Source of the DNA: Burkholderia ubonensis | Lineage (GTDB): Bacteria; Pseudomonadota; Gammaproteobacteria; Burkholderiales; Burkholderiaceae | Reading direction: 5' to 3' | Length of the DNA stretch: 64,000 bases | Assembly: GCF_902833085.1 (NCBI RefSeq) | Contig: NZ_CADFEB010000001.1 | Span: 541,742-605,741 of the forward strand | Part shown: piece by piece, positions 32,974 to 41,576 of the stretch | Numbering within the stretch: position 1 is the stretch's first letter | How the letters are laid out: every line of letters begins with the position of its first letter | Notes under the pieces: generated by a model | The model's input: the letters and a program-made list of their open reading frames with translations, nothing else | What the model was told of the DNA's origin: nothing | The model's database searches: none | Made by a program: the position numbers and the translations under genes

Positions 32974-33801
32974 TCAATCCGGCTTGACGATGCGCCGCGC
33001 CGCCTGTTTCGCGAACGCGCCGGGCGTGACGTGGAATTTCTGCTGGAACAGCCCGATGAACGACGACGTCGAGTCGTAGCCCAATCGCGCCGCCACCGCG
33101 CCGACCGCCTCGCCGCCCTCGAGCAGCGGCAATGCCGCCAGCAGGCGCACGGCCTGCCGCCATTCGGTGAACGACAACCCGGTGTCGTGACGGAACAGGC
33201 GCGACAGCGTGCGGCGCGTCGCGCCGACCTGCTGCCCCCACTCGTCGAGGCTGCGCGCGTCGCCGGGATCGGCGTGCAGCGCGCGGGCGATCTTCAGCAG
33301 GCGTGCGTCGCGCGGCAGCGGCACGGTCAGCGGCGCCGGCCGCAGGCGCTGGATGCGATCCGCGATCAGGCAGACGAGCGCGCCGTCCGGCCCCGCTTCG
33401 TCGTAGTTCTCCGGCAGTTCCGCGGTCGCGACGACCAGCTCCCGCAGCAGCGGCGTCATGCACAGAATCCGGCACGTGTCGTCGAAGCCGTCGCCGACGA
33501 TCGCCTCGTCCAGATACAGGCTGTGGAATGCGACGCAGTCGCGCGTCGCGACCGCGTGCGGCACGTGCGGCGGAATCCACATCGCATAGTGCGGCGGCAG
33601 CAGATGACGCCCGTGCGGCGTGTCGACCTCGATCACGCCCGCCGTCACATACATCAGCTGCGCCCACGGATGGCTGTGCGCGTCGACGCTGACGTGCCCC
33701 GGAATCTCGAATGCGCGGACATACAGCGGCCTCGGCAGCCGCGTCATCGCCGGCACCGCCGGGACGGCATAGGGTTGGGCCGATTGTCCTGCCAGCAGCA
33801 T
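32974..33801 (-). CDS. AraC-family regulator with cupin sensor
   Basis: A 275-residue regulator. The N-terminal half is a cupin-type sensor ([35 protein letters not shown]), and the C-terminal 100 residues hold two helix-turn-helix motifs ([46 protein letters not shown]). Effector unknown. The ATG at 33801 follows GGAGGA closely; an ATG at 33822 is less well placed. Divergent from the panB-like gene over 78 bp, which may be its target. Confidence 0.9.
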   Translation of the reverse strand: MLLAGQSAQPYAVPAVPAMTRLPRPLYVRAFEIPGHVSVDAHSHPWAQLMYVTAGVIEVDTPHGRHLLPPHYAMWIPPHVPHAVATRDCVAFHSLYLDEAIVGDGFDDTCRILCMTPLLRELVVATAELPENYDEAGPDGALVCLIADRIQRLRPAPLTVPLPRDARLLKIARALHADPGDARSLDEWGQQVGATRRTLSRLFRHDTGLSFTEWRQAVRLLAALPLLEGGEAVGAVAARLGYDSTSSFIGLFQQKFHVTPGAFAKQAARRIVKPD

Positions 33802-33879
33802 AAGACGTCCTCCGAATGCCATTCCGTGCGCGGGCGCGGTGATACCTTGACGCACCTTCACCCGACACGGCATGTGTTC

Positions 33880-34743
33880 ATGAGCGCGCACACTACCACC
33901 AATCGCAAAACCGTCACCTCGATCCGCGCGACCAAAGGCGCCGGCAGCCTCGTCTCGCTGACCGCCTATTCGACGCCGATGGCCAGGCTCGTCGACGCAG
34001 TCGCGGACGTCATCATCGTCGGCGATTCCGTCGGCATGGTGCTGTACGGCATGCCGAGCACGCTCGGCGTCACGCTGGACATGATGATCGCGCACGGCGC
34101 GGCCGTCGTGCGCGGCGCGCAGCAGGCGTGCGTCGTCGTCGACCTGCCGTTCGCGACGTATCAGGAATCGCCCGCGCAGGCGTTCCGTTCCGCCGCGCGC
34201 CTGCTCGCCGAAACCGGCGCGCAGGCCGTGAAGCTCGAAGGCGGCCCGGAGATGGCCGACACGATCCGCTTCCTGACCGAGCGCGGCGTGCCCGTGATGG
34301 CGCACATCGGGCTCATGCCGCAACAGGCGAACGCGACCGGCGGCTTCAAGGCGCAGGGGCTGGAGCCGCGCACCGCCGAACGCATCTTCGCTGCCGCGCT
34401 CGCGGTCGAGCAGGCCGGCGCGTTCAGCGTCGTCATCGAGGGCACCGCCGAAGCGCTCGCGCGCCACATTACGGCCGCGCTCGCGATTCCGACCATCGGC
34501 ATCGGCGCGTCGCCCGCGTGCGACGGCCAGGTGCTCGTGACCGAGGACATGATCGGCGGCTTCGACACCTACACGCCCCGCTTCGTCAAGCGCTATGCGG
34601 ACGTCGGCGCCGTGACGCGCGACGCGATCGCGCAATACGCGCACGACGTCCGGCACAACGCGTTTCCCGAAGCGCAGCATTGCTTCGGGGCCGGCAAGCC
34701 GCTGCAGTTGGTCGGCGCGACGGACGACGCACGCGCAGCGTGA
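33880..34743 (+). CDS. panB: ketopantoate hydroxymethyltransferase paralogue
   Basis: A 287-residue PanB-fold TIM barrel. The enzyme transfers a hydroxymethyl group from methylene-tetrahydrofolate to 2-oxoisovalerate for pantothenate and CoA synthesis. The metal and catalytic residues are kept: Asp49 in VGDSVG, Asp88 in VVDLPF, Lys118-x-Glu120 in VKLEGG and Glu187 in VVIEGT. No panC or panD is adjacent. The N-terminus is unlike the usual housekeeping PanB, so this may be a second copy with its own control or a related substrate. It runs convergent to the Lrp-type gene. Confidence 0.88.
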   Translation: MSAHTTTNRKTVTSIRATKGAGSLVSLTAYSTPMARLVDAVADVIIVGDSVGMVLYGMPSTLGVTLDMMIAHGAAVVRGAQQACVVVDLPFATYQESPAQAFRSAARLLAETGAQAVKLEGGPEMADTIRFLTERGVPVMAHIGLMPQQANATGGFKAQGLEPRTAERIFAAALAVEQAGAFSVVIEGTAEALARHITAALAIPTIGIGASPACDGQVLVTEDMIGGFDTYTPRFVKRYADVGAVTRDAIAQYAHDVRHNAFPEAQHCFGAGKPLQLVGATDDARAA

Positions 34744-34782
34744 TCCGGACCAACGCGCACCCGCATGCGCCTGCAGCGAGCG

Positions 34783-35274
34783 TCACTTCTGCCGGCGCAG
34801 CGCATGCGCGACCGGCGCATTCGCCTCGAACTTCGCGCGATGCGTCGAGAAGAACGTCCGCACGTTGCGGACGTTCGACGCCTCGGTAAACAGCCGTCTC
34901 GCGAACGCGTCGTAGTCGGCGACATCCGCAAGATCGGCGATCACGACGAAGTCCGGCCCCGGCGACACGCGGTAGCACTGCGTGACCGCCGGTTCCGCAC
35001 ACACGTAGCGCTCGAACGCGTCGCAGTCCTCCGCCGTCTGCCGGTCGAGGCTGATCTCGATGATCGCGGTGACCGCCGAGCCGATCATCTGCTGATCGAG
35101 GATCGCGATCTGCCGCCGGATCACGCCGGCGTCCCGCAGCCGGCGCACCCGGCGCAGGCAGGTCGGCGGCGACGATAGCGCACGCTCGGCCAGCTCCAGG
35201 TTCGACACCGACGCATCGTCCTGCAGGATCGCGAGGATGCGGAGATCGAGATCGTCGAGGGTCACGCTGGCCAA
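34783..35274 (-). CDS. Lrp/AsnC-family regulator
   Basis: A 163-residue Lrp-type protein: helix-turn-helix (LDLRILAILQDDASVSNLELAERALSSPPTCLRRVRRL) and a C-terminal RAM ligand domain with ISLDRQTAEDCDAF and GPDFVVIADLADVADYDAF. It senses an amino acid and forms octamer-like discs on DNA. TTG 35274 was chosen because GGGAGG lies 4 bp upstream; GTG 35265 is the alternative. It is divergent from a glmS paralogue, with two 15-bp palindromes between, so autoregulation and control of glmS are likely. Confidence 0.9.
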   Translation of the reverse strand: MASVTLDDLDLRILAILQDDASVSNLELAERALSSPPTCLRRVRRLRDAGVIRRQIAILDQQMIGSAVTAIIEISLDRQTAEDCDAFERYVCAEPAVTQCYRVSPGPDFVVIADLADVADYDAFARRLFTEASNVRNVRTFFSTHRAKFEANAPVAHALRRQK

Positions 35275-35296
35275 GGGGCCTCCCGTTCTTTCGGTG

Positions 35297-35311
35297 TGAA
35301 ATTTAATTTCA
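35297..35311. promoter_or_regulatory. palindrome, probable Lrp-type operator (site 1)
   Basis: TGAAATTTAATTTCA is a perfect inverted repeat around one central base, in the AT-rich region between the divergent Lrp-type and glmS genes. It lies 22 bp upstream of the Lrp-type start. A second copy with one change lies 59 bp away. Confidence 0.75.
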
Positions 35312-35355
35312 GTATGATACGCGACGATCGTCACGTTTCAATATCACCTGTTTTT

Positions 35356-35370
35356 TGAAATTTAATTCCA
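35356..35370. promoter_or_regulatory. palindrome, probable Lrp-type operator (site 2)
   Basis: TGAAATTTAATTCCA repeats site 1 with one mismatch, 59 bp centre to centre. It lies 59 bp upstream of the glmS start. Two spaced sites are what a multimeric Lrp protein needs to wrap DNA. Confidence 0.75.
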
Positions 35371-35429
35371 TTTCATCACCTCTACTATCGCTGTCACTGA
35401 TCGAAACAGCACCTTCTACGGAGCGCGAT

Positions 35430-37259
35430 ATGTGTGGAATTGTCGGGGCGGTGGCCCAGCGGGACATCCTGCCGAATCTCGTCGACGGCCTGAAGCGGCT
35501 CGAATACCGCGGCTACGACTCGTGCGGCGTTGTCGTGTACCGCGACCGCGCGCTTGCGCGGGCGCGCAGCGTCGACCGCGTCGCCAACCTGCAGCGCGAG
35601 ATCGCCGAGCGCGCGCTGTCGGGCTACACCGGCATTGCTCATACGCGCTGGGCGACGCACGGCGCGCCGGTCACGCTCAACGCGCATCCGCATTTCTCGC
35701 CGGGCGACGACGACGCGCGCATCGCGCTGTCGCACAACGGCATCATCGAGAACTGCGACGCGCTGCGCGCGGAACTCGAAGCGCACGGCTACGCGTTCGC
35801 GAGCCAGACCGACAGCGAGGCAATCGCCCACCTGATCGATCACCTGTACGACGGCGACCTGTTCGATGCCGTCCGGCGCGCGGTCACGCGCCTGCGCGGC
35901 AGCTACGCGATCGCGGTGATGTGCCGCGACGAGCCGCACCGCATCGTCGGCGCGCGCAACGGGATGCCGCTCGTGATCGGCGCCGGCGACGGTGAGAACT
36001 TCCTCGCGTCCGACGCGATTGCGCTGGCGGGCATCACGGACCGGATCGCCTATCTGGAGAACGGCGACGTTGCCGACGTCCAGCTGCATCGCTACTGGAT
36101 CGTCGATGCGAACGGCCAGCGCGTGGAGCGCGCCGTGCAGCGCGTCGCCGCGCACAGCGGCGCGGCCGATCTCGGGGCGTACCGCTACTACATGCAGAAG
36201 GAGATCTTCGAGCAGCCGCAGGCGGTCGCCGACACGCTGCTCGACGTCACGTCGATCATGCCGGAGCTGTTCGGCGACCACGCGTGGCGCGTGTTCAATG
36301 AAGTCGATTCGGTGCTGCTGCTCGCATGCGGCGGCAGCTATCACGCGGCGCTGACCGCGAAGTACTGGATCGAGAGCCTCGCGAAGGTGCCGGCCAGCGT
36401 CGAGATTGCCAGCGAGTACCGCTATCGCGACAGCGTGCCGAACCCGAAGACGCTCGTCGTCGCGGTGTCGCAAAGCGGCGAGACGGCCGACGTGCTGGGC
36501 GCCGTGCATGCGGCGAAGCAGACGGGCATGCTGCATACGCTCGCGATCTGCAACGTCGCCACCAGCGCGCTGATGCGCGAGTGCGCATTGCAGTTCGTGA
36601 CGCGCGCGGGCATCGAGATCGGCGTCGCGTCGACGAAGGCGTTCACCACGCAGCTGGTCGCGCTGTTCCTGCTTGCGCTGTCGCTCGCGCAGGTGCGCGG
36701 CCGGTTGAGCGACGACGACGAGAAGCAGCATCTGCGTGCGCTGCGTCACCTGCCGGATGCGATCGCGAAGGTGCTGGCGCTCGAGCCGCAGATCATCGCG
36801 TGGTCGGAGCTGCTCGCGCGCCGGGACAACATGCTGTTCCTCGGGCGCGGGATGCACTACCCGATCGCGCTCGAAGGCGCGCTGAAGATGAAGGAGATTT
36901 CGTACATTCATGCGGAGGCGTATCCGGCTGGGGAGCTGAAGCACGGGCCGCTCGCGCTGGTGAGCAATGAGATGCCGGTGATTGCGGTGGCGCCGAACGA
37001 CATGCTGCTGGAGAAGCTGCGGTCGAACATGCATGAAGTCAGCGCGCGTAATGGCAGGCTGTTCGTGTTCGCGGACGTCGATTGCGGGCTGGCGCCGGGT
37101 GAAGGGATCGACGTGATTCGGCTCAACGAGTACTACGGGCCGCTGTCGCCGATTTTGCATACGGTGCCGATGCAGTTGCTCGCGTATCACGCGGCGATTG
37201 CGCGAGGGACGGATATCGATAAGCCGAGGAATCTGGCGAAGTCGGTGACGGTGGAGTGA
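35430..37259 (+). CDS. glmS: glutamine--fructose-6-phosphate aminotransferase (GlmS paralogue)
   Basis: A 609-residue two-domain enzyme making glucosamine-6-phosphate, the first step to peptidoglycan and lipopolysaccharide amino sugars. The N-terminal glutaminase starts MCGIVGAV, with nucleophile Cys2, and shows RWATHG and SHNGIIEN. The C-terminal half has two SIS isomerase domains ([45 protein letters not shown]) and the closing [12 protein letters not shown]. The start is at the MCGIVG Met; the frame is open a little upstream but that is not protein. Placement next to a divergent Lrp-type gene, rather than glmU, suggests a second, regulated copy. No glmS ribozyme is seen. Confidence 0.93.
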   Translation: MCGIVGAVAQRDILPNLVDGLKRLEYRGYDSCGVVVYRDRALARARSVDRVANLQREIAERALSGYTGIAHTRWATHGAPVTLNAHPHFSPGDDDARIALSHNGIIENCDALRAELEAHGYAFASQTDSEAIAHLIDHLYDGDLFDAVRRAVTRLRGSYAIAVMCRDEPHRIVGARNGMPLVIGAGDGENFLASDAIALAGITDRIAYLENGDVADVQLHRYWIVDANGQRVERAVQRVAAHSGAADLGAYRYYMQKEIFEQPQAVADTLLDVTSIMPELFGDHAWRVFNEVDSVLLLACGGSYHAALTAKYWIESLAKVPASVEIASEYRYRDSVPNPKTLVVAVSQSGETADVLGAVHAAKQTGMLHTLAICNVATSALMRECALQFVTRAGIEIGVASTKAFTTQLVALFLLALSLAQVRGRLSDDDEKQHLRALRHLPDAIAKVLALEPQIIAWSELLARRDNMLFLGRGMHYPIALEGALKMKEISYIHAEAYPAGELKHGPLALVSNEMPVIAVAPNDMLLEKLRSNMHEVSARNGRLFVFADVDCGLAPGEGIDVIRLNEYYGPLSPILHTVPMQLLAYHAAIARGTDIDKPRNLAKSVTVE

Positions 37260-37298
37260 GCAATCGTCTTGCGGGTCAAGCTGTGGAAACTTTGAATA

Positions 37299-37383
37299 GT
37301 TTCACTTAATACGCTCCCGAGAGGTTTCGCTTAACGTTGCGTGACTTCTCCCAAACCCAAGCGCGGCGGGGCTTAAGCGAAAC
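37299..37383. repeat. three copies of an 11-bp sequence between convergent genes
   Basis: GTTTCACTTAA (37299-37309) and GTTTCGCTTAA (37324-37334) are direct copies with one change. TTAAGCGAAAC (37373-37383) is the exact reverse complement of the second. They lie in the 166-bp gap between the convergent glmS and AraC genes, where no protein is encoded. The arms could form a termination hairpin or be ends of a small lost element. Confidence 0.55.
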
Positions 37384-37425
37384 TAATCGAAGTCCGAATT
37401 TTGCCGGTGACGGAACCGGCGCACG

Positions 37426-38247
37426 TCACGCTTCGGATTTTCTACGATCTCGCCGATACTCCGCCGGCGCCTTGCCCACCAGCTTGCGGAAGTCGCGCGT
37501 GAAGTGCGCCTGGTCGAAATAGCCGAGCGCGTGAGCCAGTTCCGCCATATCGATCGGCTCGCCGCTGGCGAGCTTGTCGGCGGCTTCATGCAGGCGGTAG
37601 CGGCAGATCACCCACTTCGGCGACACCCCCACATAATCGGCAAAGAGCTGCTGCAGCGTGCGCTCGCTTAGGTCTGCACGTTCGGCCAAGTCGCGCACCT
37701 GCGTAAGACCGATGTCCTGCTGCAGCATCTGCAGGATCGCGTGGATGCGCTCGACCTGCGGATCGGGCCGCGGCAGCACACGCAACAGCAGCGACTCCGC
37801 GGCCGACACCATGCCGGCATCATCCCGGGCGCCGAGCACGACGTCTTCCGCTTCGGCATCGCTGCAGCCGAGCAGCGTCGACACCGGCAGCACCTTGTCG
37901 GTCAGCAGATGCACGGGCTTGCCGAAGAACGCGCGGAAGGCACCGGGTCGAAAGCGCAGGCCGATCACGCGCCCCGCTTCGGCCAGCGTGGTCTCGAACG
38001 CACCCGACACCACGCCGAAGATGCCCGTCTGCCGACGGTCGAACACCAGGTTCACGCACGGATACGGCAGCGTGCGCTGCACATACGGCGGCTGGTCGCG
38101 CAAATCCCATTCGACAATCCAGTGGTGATCCAGCACACCGGCCAGTTCAGCGCACGGATAGTAGCGATTCAGGCGGAAGCGCTGGTGGAAGGCCCGTGGG
38201 CCGACCACGCCCTTGGGTGCGTCGGTGACGTTACGCAAGTCGGTCAT
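37426..38247 (-). CDS. AraC-family regulator
   Basis: A 273-residue regulator. The first 150 residues have the DUF6597-like sensor seen in some AraC proteins (WIVEWDLRDQPPYVQRTLPYPCVNLVF; GLRFRPGAFRAFFGKPV). The C-terminal part is a two-motif AraC DNA-binding domain (VRDLAERADLSERTLQQLFADYVGVSPKWV; LGYFDQAHFTRDFRKLVGKAPAEYRRDR). It is divergent from a glutathione S-transferase gene over 120 bp, which it probably controls. Confidence 0.9.
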   Translation of the reverse strand: MTDLRNVTDAPKGVVGPRAFHQRFRLNRYYPCAELAGVLDHHWIVEWDLRDQPPYVQRTLPYPCVNLVFDRRQTGIFGVVSGAFETTLAEAGRVIGLRFRPGAFRAFFGKPVHLLTDKVLPVSTLLGCSDAEAEDVVLGARDDAGMVSAAESLLLRVLPRPDPQVERIHAILQMLQQDIGLTQVRDLAERADLSERTLQQLFADYVGVSPKWVICRYRLHEAADKLASGEPIDMAELAHALGYFDQAHFTRDFRKLVGKAPAEYRRDRRKSEA

Positions 38248-38367
38248 GGTGCAGGCGGTGGATGTGATTTCGCGATGATGCACTGCCGCAGCGGATTTTT
38301 CCAAGACAACGGCGCGCGGCGGCCCTACATTTGGATCCCTCTTCCCGACCACACTCCGGAGCCCGTG

Positions 38368-39042
38368 ATGCCGCAAGACCGCCACCTGATCCTCTACCAC
38401 GCTGCGCGCAGCCGTTCGGCTGGCGCCCGCATGCTGCTAGAAGAACTGAACGCCGACTATGAACCGCACGCGTTCGACCTTTCCGGTGGCGAACACCACG
38501 AGCCCGATTACCTGGGCATCAACCCGATGGGCAAGGTTCCCGCACTGCGCCACGGCGACGTGGTCGTCACCGAACAGGCCGCCGTCTATATGTATGCGGC
38601 GGAACTGTACCCGGAAGCCGGCCTGGCGCCTGCGGTGGGTGACTCCCTGCGCGGACCGTACCTGCGCTGGATGGTGTTCTACGGTTCGTGCTTCGAGCCG
38701 GCCGTCGTCGACCGCTCGATGAATCGCCTGCCCGCGACGTACTCGACCTCGCCCTACGGCGACTTCGATACCGTCATCAACGCGGTCTGCGCGCAGTTGG
38801 CCAAAGGACCCTATCTGCTGGGCGAGCGCTTTACGGCGGCGGACGTGCTGTGGGGCTCGGCGCTGAACTGGACCACGATGTTCAAGCTGATGCCCGAGAC
38901 GCCCGTGGTGCGCGCCTATATCGACCGCATCCTGGCACGCCCGGCCATCCAGCGCGCGCAGGCGGCGGATGCGGCGCTGGCAGCGGAGCATGACAAGGCC
39001 AGAGCGGCCGCTGCGCCCCGCTCTCCGAGCCGCGAACGCTGA
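38368..39042 (+). CDS. glutathione S-transferase
   Basis: A 224-residue cytosolic GST: a thioredoxin-like N-terminal domain (LILYHAARSRSAGARMLLEELNADYEPH; NPMGKVPALRHGDVVVTEQAAV, with the cis-Pro in KVPAL) and an all-helical C-terminal domain (LLGERFTAADVLWGSALNW). It adds glutathione to electrophiles or acts as a peroxidase or isomerase. The ATG at 38368 has GGAG upstream. Divergent from an AraC-type gene. The Ala-rich tail of about 25 residues is an extension beyond the usual fold. Confidence 0.92.
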   Translation: MPQDRHLILYHAARSRSAGARMLLEELNADYEPHAFDLSGGEHHEPDYLGINPMGKVPALRHGDVVVTEQAAVYMYAAELYPEAGLAPAVGDSLRGPYLRWMVFYGSCFEPAVVDRSMNRLPATYSTSPYGDFDTVINAVCAQLAKGPYLLGERFTAADVLWGSALNWTTMFKLMPETPVVRAYIDRILARPAIQRAQAADAALAAEHDKARAAAAPRSPSRER

Positions 39043-39082
39043 CTGCCGCTCAATCCCCGCCACCGCGCACATGAAAGAAAAT

Positions 39083-39106
39083 GCGATCGCCGGATCCGGC
39101 GATCGC
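39083..39106. terminator. 24-bp perfect palindrome after the GST gene
   Basis: GCGATCGCCGGA and TCCGGCGATCGC are exact reverse complements with no spacer, 40 bp past the GST stop. A-rich sequence lies on the left, so the stem is followed by U-rich RNA only on the minus strand. As RNA it would form a strong hairpin that could end or protect the GST transcript. Confidence 0.45.
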
Positions 39107-39591
39107 CAGGCCGCCTACATCGAGCCAATTCTAGATACGCAGGCGGGACGCAAGATCAGGGACTTGCGTCGAAACGTGGTACGCCAACTGCCGCTTAGGT
39201 GGATCGTCAATAACCGACGCCAGGCGGGTGTCGATGCGCCCAAACGGGCATCAACTCCCTGCGAGTCGGATTCCTCGCATCCTTCCCGCCTGCCGCCGAT
39301 TCCTGTTGATTGTTTACAAAACAAATCCGAAAGACCCGAACAGTTTCAAAAAAAATCAACGGCAACAGGGTCGAATTACCTCAATAAATCCCGACTAAAA
39401 ATCCACCATCCCGGCAAGGTTCGATTGATTTTCCACAGACGGCACCAGTAAGACATCCGCGAAAATTACTGATACAGTACCCGCGTGCGCATGCTAGATC
39501 GGAGTGTGGACGACAATTCCCCGAAACTATCCGGTAAATTTTCATTAAATTTGTTCACAATGCGCCCCCTTGCACCTCACCGGGCTACGCC
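39107..39591. other. long intergenic stretch upstream of the LuxR gene
   Basis: About 485 bases with no convincing gene. The left part (39115-39230) reads on the minus strand as a short run ending DLASRLRI-stop that could be the tail of a lost protein, but no family is recognised. The right part (39330-39590) is distinctly AT-rich, with oligo-A and oligo-T tracts, and probably carries the promoter of the PAS-LuxR gene. Confidence 0.45.
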
Positions 39592-40287
39592 ATGAAATGC
39601 GACAGCGCAATTGCCAGCCTCATAGAAAACTTTCCGACTTCGGCAAGCCTGAAGGAAGCAGACACCGGCAGATACATAGTCAATAACCTGCACAACTCGC
39701 TTCAGTTCGGAATAAAAAACCCAAAGGATCTCCTGGGGCTGACGATACAGGACATCAGATTCAATCAACCCGACTGGGGAACGCAGTACGCAAAGTCGAT
39801 CGAGCGCCTGGATTTATCCGCGCGCGAAAAGAAATCCCATGTGATCGGCAGACACCAGTTTCTCGACGCTTGCGGAGAGGCGCAGGTCGAGGAAATGGTC
39901 AAATTCCCTGTGCTGGGAACTCGCAAAAACATACTTGGAATCGTCACCTATCGGCACGACATTACGCGAACCCTCCCGCCGATCAATGTCTATCTGCTGA
40001 ACAGGAAGTTTTACAACACGGCAACGTCGATCGAACGAACGCTCGCCTATTTCAAGGTCCACCAGTATTTCATTACTCCGTTGACGGATGCACAGGTCCG
40101 CGTTTTTCTTTTTAGGTCGGAGCGGCTCAGCACCAAGGAAATCTCCCGAGTCCTCCGCATCTCGGACAGAACGGTAGAGTGCCATTGCGCCGCGTTGCGC
40201 AACAAGGTCATAGACGGAAACCTTCCCTACGTCCTGTCGCTCATGAAGGAAAGCGTTTCATGCGATCAAGATTTGACCCAATTCTGA
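39592..40287 (+). CDS. PAS-LuxR transcriptional regulator
   Basis: A 231-residue regulator. Residues 10-130 fit a PAS sensor (ASLKEADTGRYIVNNLHNSLQFG with NPKDLLGLTIQDI, later ILGIVTYRHDITR). The C-terminal part is a LuxR helix-turn-helix (LSTKEISRVLRISDRTVECHCAALRNK). The PAS cavity may bind a small ligand. The next gene, a transporter, begins inside its last 28 bases, so the two are translationally coupled. It is more AT-rich than the surrounding genes, which suggests acquisition as a block with its transporter. Confidence 0.85.
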   Translation: MKCDSAIASLIENFPTSASLKEADTGRYIVNNLHNSLQFGIKNPKDLLGLTIQDIRFNQPDWGTQYAKSIERLDLSAREKKSHVIGRHQFLDACGEAQVEEMVKFPVLGTRKNILGIVTYRHDITRTLPPINVYLLNRKFYNTATSIERTLAYFKVHQYFITPLTDAQVRVFLFRSERLSTKEISRVLRISDRTVECHCAALRNKVIDGNLPYVLSLMKESVSCDQDLTQF

Positions 40288-41534
40288 AAATAGCGCTCAC
40301 GGCCAATCTGTTTGAATGGTATGAATTTTCACTCACTGCCTTCATGGCATTGGAAATCGGCCGTCTATTTTTTCCGCCCGCAAGCGACAAACTGGCGCTG
40401 GCGCTGAGTTTTTCGGTGTTCGCAAGCAGCTACCTGGCACGCCCTTTCGGCAGCCTGTTTTTCGGCGCCTTGGGCAATCGATACGGCACCGGCACGGCGC
40501 TCAAGTTCAGCATGCTGGGAATGGCAACGCCGGCGTCACTGATCGCATTCCTGCCGACTTATCAGGCAGCCGGCTATCTTGCGACTTCCCTGCTGCTGAC
40601 CTTGAAAGTGCTGCAAGGCTTTTGCGCCGGCGGCGAAATGCCATTGAGCGGATATTTCGTGTCGCTCAACGCGAATGACCGGAATCGCGGACCTTATTGT
40701 GCGTTCGTCGTGGTCAGCGGATTCATCGGCATGCTGTTGGCGTCGGGCACCACGTTCGGCTTGCCGTATCTTGCCGGCGCATTGCACCCGCTCACGGACC
40801 GGCCGACTGCCGGGTACTGGGCCGAATCGTGGCGCTGGCCGTTTTTGCTCTGCATTCCCTTGTCACTCGCGATCTACTCGCTCAGGTCGTCGGTCGGCAA
40901 GGGCCTGAGCGCGCAGGAGCGCCGCACTTCGCGCCGGAAGCCGGCCTTGCCGCTGGCGCAGGCGTTCATCCTGGTTGCGTTCATGGAAATCGTCATCTAC
41001 GCGTTGCTCGTATGGATGCCGAATTATTTACACAGCTATCTCGGCGCATCCAGCTTCGACGCGCATTTTTCCAATGTCGTCACCTTGATCGTCTTCTCTG
41101 CGTCGACGATCGCCGCAGGCTATGGCGCGCGCGTCACAAGCGCGGCCAATCTCGTCCTGGCCGGGATCGTCTCGCTGGTCCTCGGCAGCTATCCGCTGTT
41201 CCTCGTGTTGCAAACGGGCGATCCCATTTTGCAATTGCTTGCGCAAGCCGCTTTGGCAATCATGGCCGGCTGCATCGTCGGCGTCATTTTTGTCGTCCTG
41301 GCGGACTTGTTCAAGGAGAGTTGGGGGGATGTCGGCATGGCCAGCACCTACTCCTTTGCCACTGCGATTTTTGGCGGGACCGCGCCCGTCGTGTGCGCTT
41401 ACCTGATCGAAGTCACGCATCGGGTGACTGCACCGGCAATCTATATTCTGGTCACGGGTTTGCTGGCCGCTCCCGTTGCGTATAGCCTGGCTTCGACGCA
41501 ACGAGGCCGGATGCGTTTCCGCGTATCCGACTGA
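40260..41534 (+). CDS. MHS-family MFS transporter (proton symporter)
   Basis: A 424-residue major-facilitator protein of the metabolite:H+ symporter family. It starts NLFEWYEFSLTAFMALEIGRLFFP, the classic MHS opening for alpha-ketoglutarate, proline/betaine or shikimate permeases, then SYLARPFGSLFFGALGNRYG and 12 membrane segments. The substrate is unknown. The ATG at 40260 lies inside the end of the PAS-LuxR gene, with AAGGAAAG before it. A ThiE-like gene follows 42 bp downstream, so the transported compound may be related to thiamine or another small heterocycle. Confidence 0.88.
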   Translation: MRSRFDPILKIALTANLFEWYEFSLTAFMALEIGRLFFPPASDKLALALSFSVFASSYLARPFGSLFFGALGNRYGTGTALKFSMLGMATPASLIAFLPTYQAAGYLATSLLLTLKVLQGFCAGGEMPLSGYFVSLNANDRNRGPYCAFVVVSGFIGMLLASGTTFGLPYLAGALHPLTDRPTAGYWAESWRWPFLLCIPLSLAIYSLRSSVGKGLSAQERRTSRRKPALPLAQAFILVAFMEIVIYALLVWMPNYLHSYLGASSFDAHFSNVVTLIVFSASTIAAGYGARVTSAANLVLAGIVSLVLGSYPLFLVLQTGDPILQLLAQAALAIMAGCIVGVIFVVLADLFKESWGDVGMASTYSFATAIFGGTAPVVCAYLIEVTHRVTAPAIYILVTGLLAAPVAYSLASTQRGRMRFRVSD

Positions 41535-41576
41535 TCTCCGACAACGATACTTTTCCGTCGCCTGCCCCCAAGCCCG

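Noticed and set aside
33822..34680. Upstream extension of the AraC gene at 32974
   Set aside because: The extra part is antisense to panB; a GGAGGA site and the cupin start support 33801.
35371..35430. Upstream extension of glmS to 35355 and a glmS ribozyme
   Set aside because: GlmS must begin Met-Cys for its N-terminal nucleophile, which fixes the start at 35430; the leader has no ribozyme-like structure.
39115..39324. Small minus-strand gene in the gap before the PAS-LuxR gene
   Set aside because: No ribosome-binding site, no family, and two frames look equally plausible; kept only as a remark on the gap.
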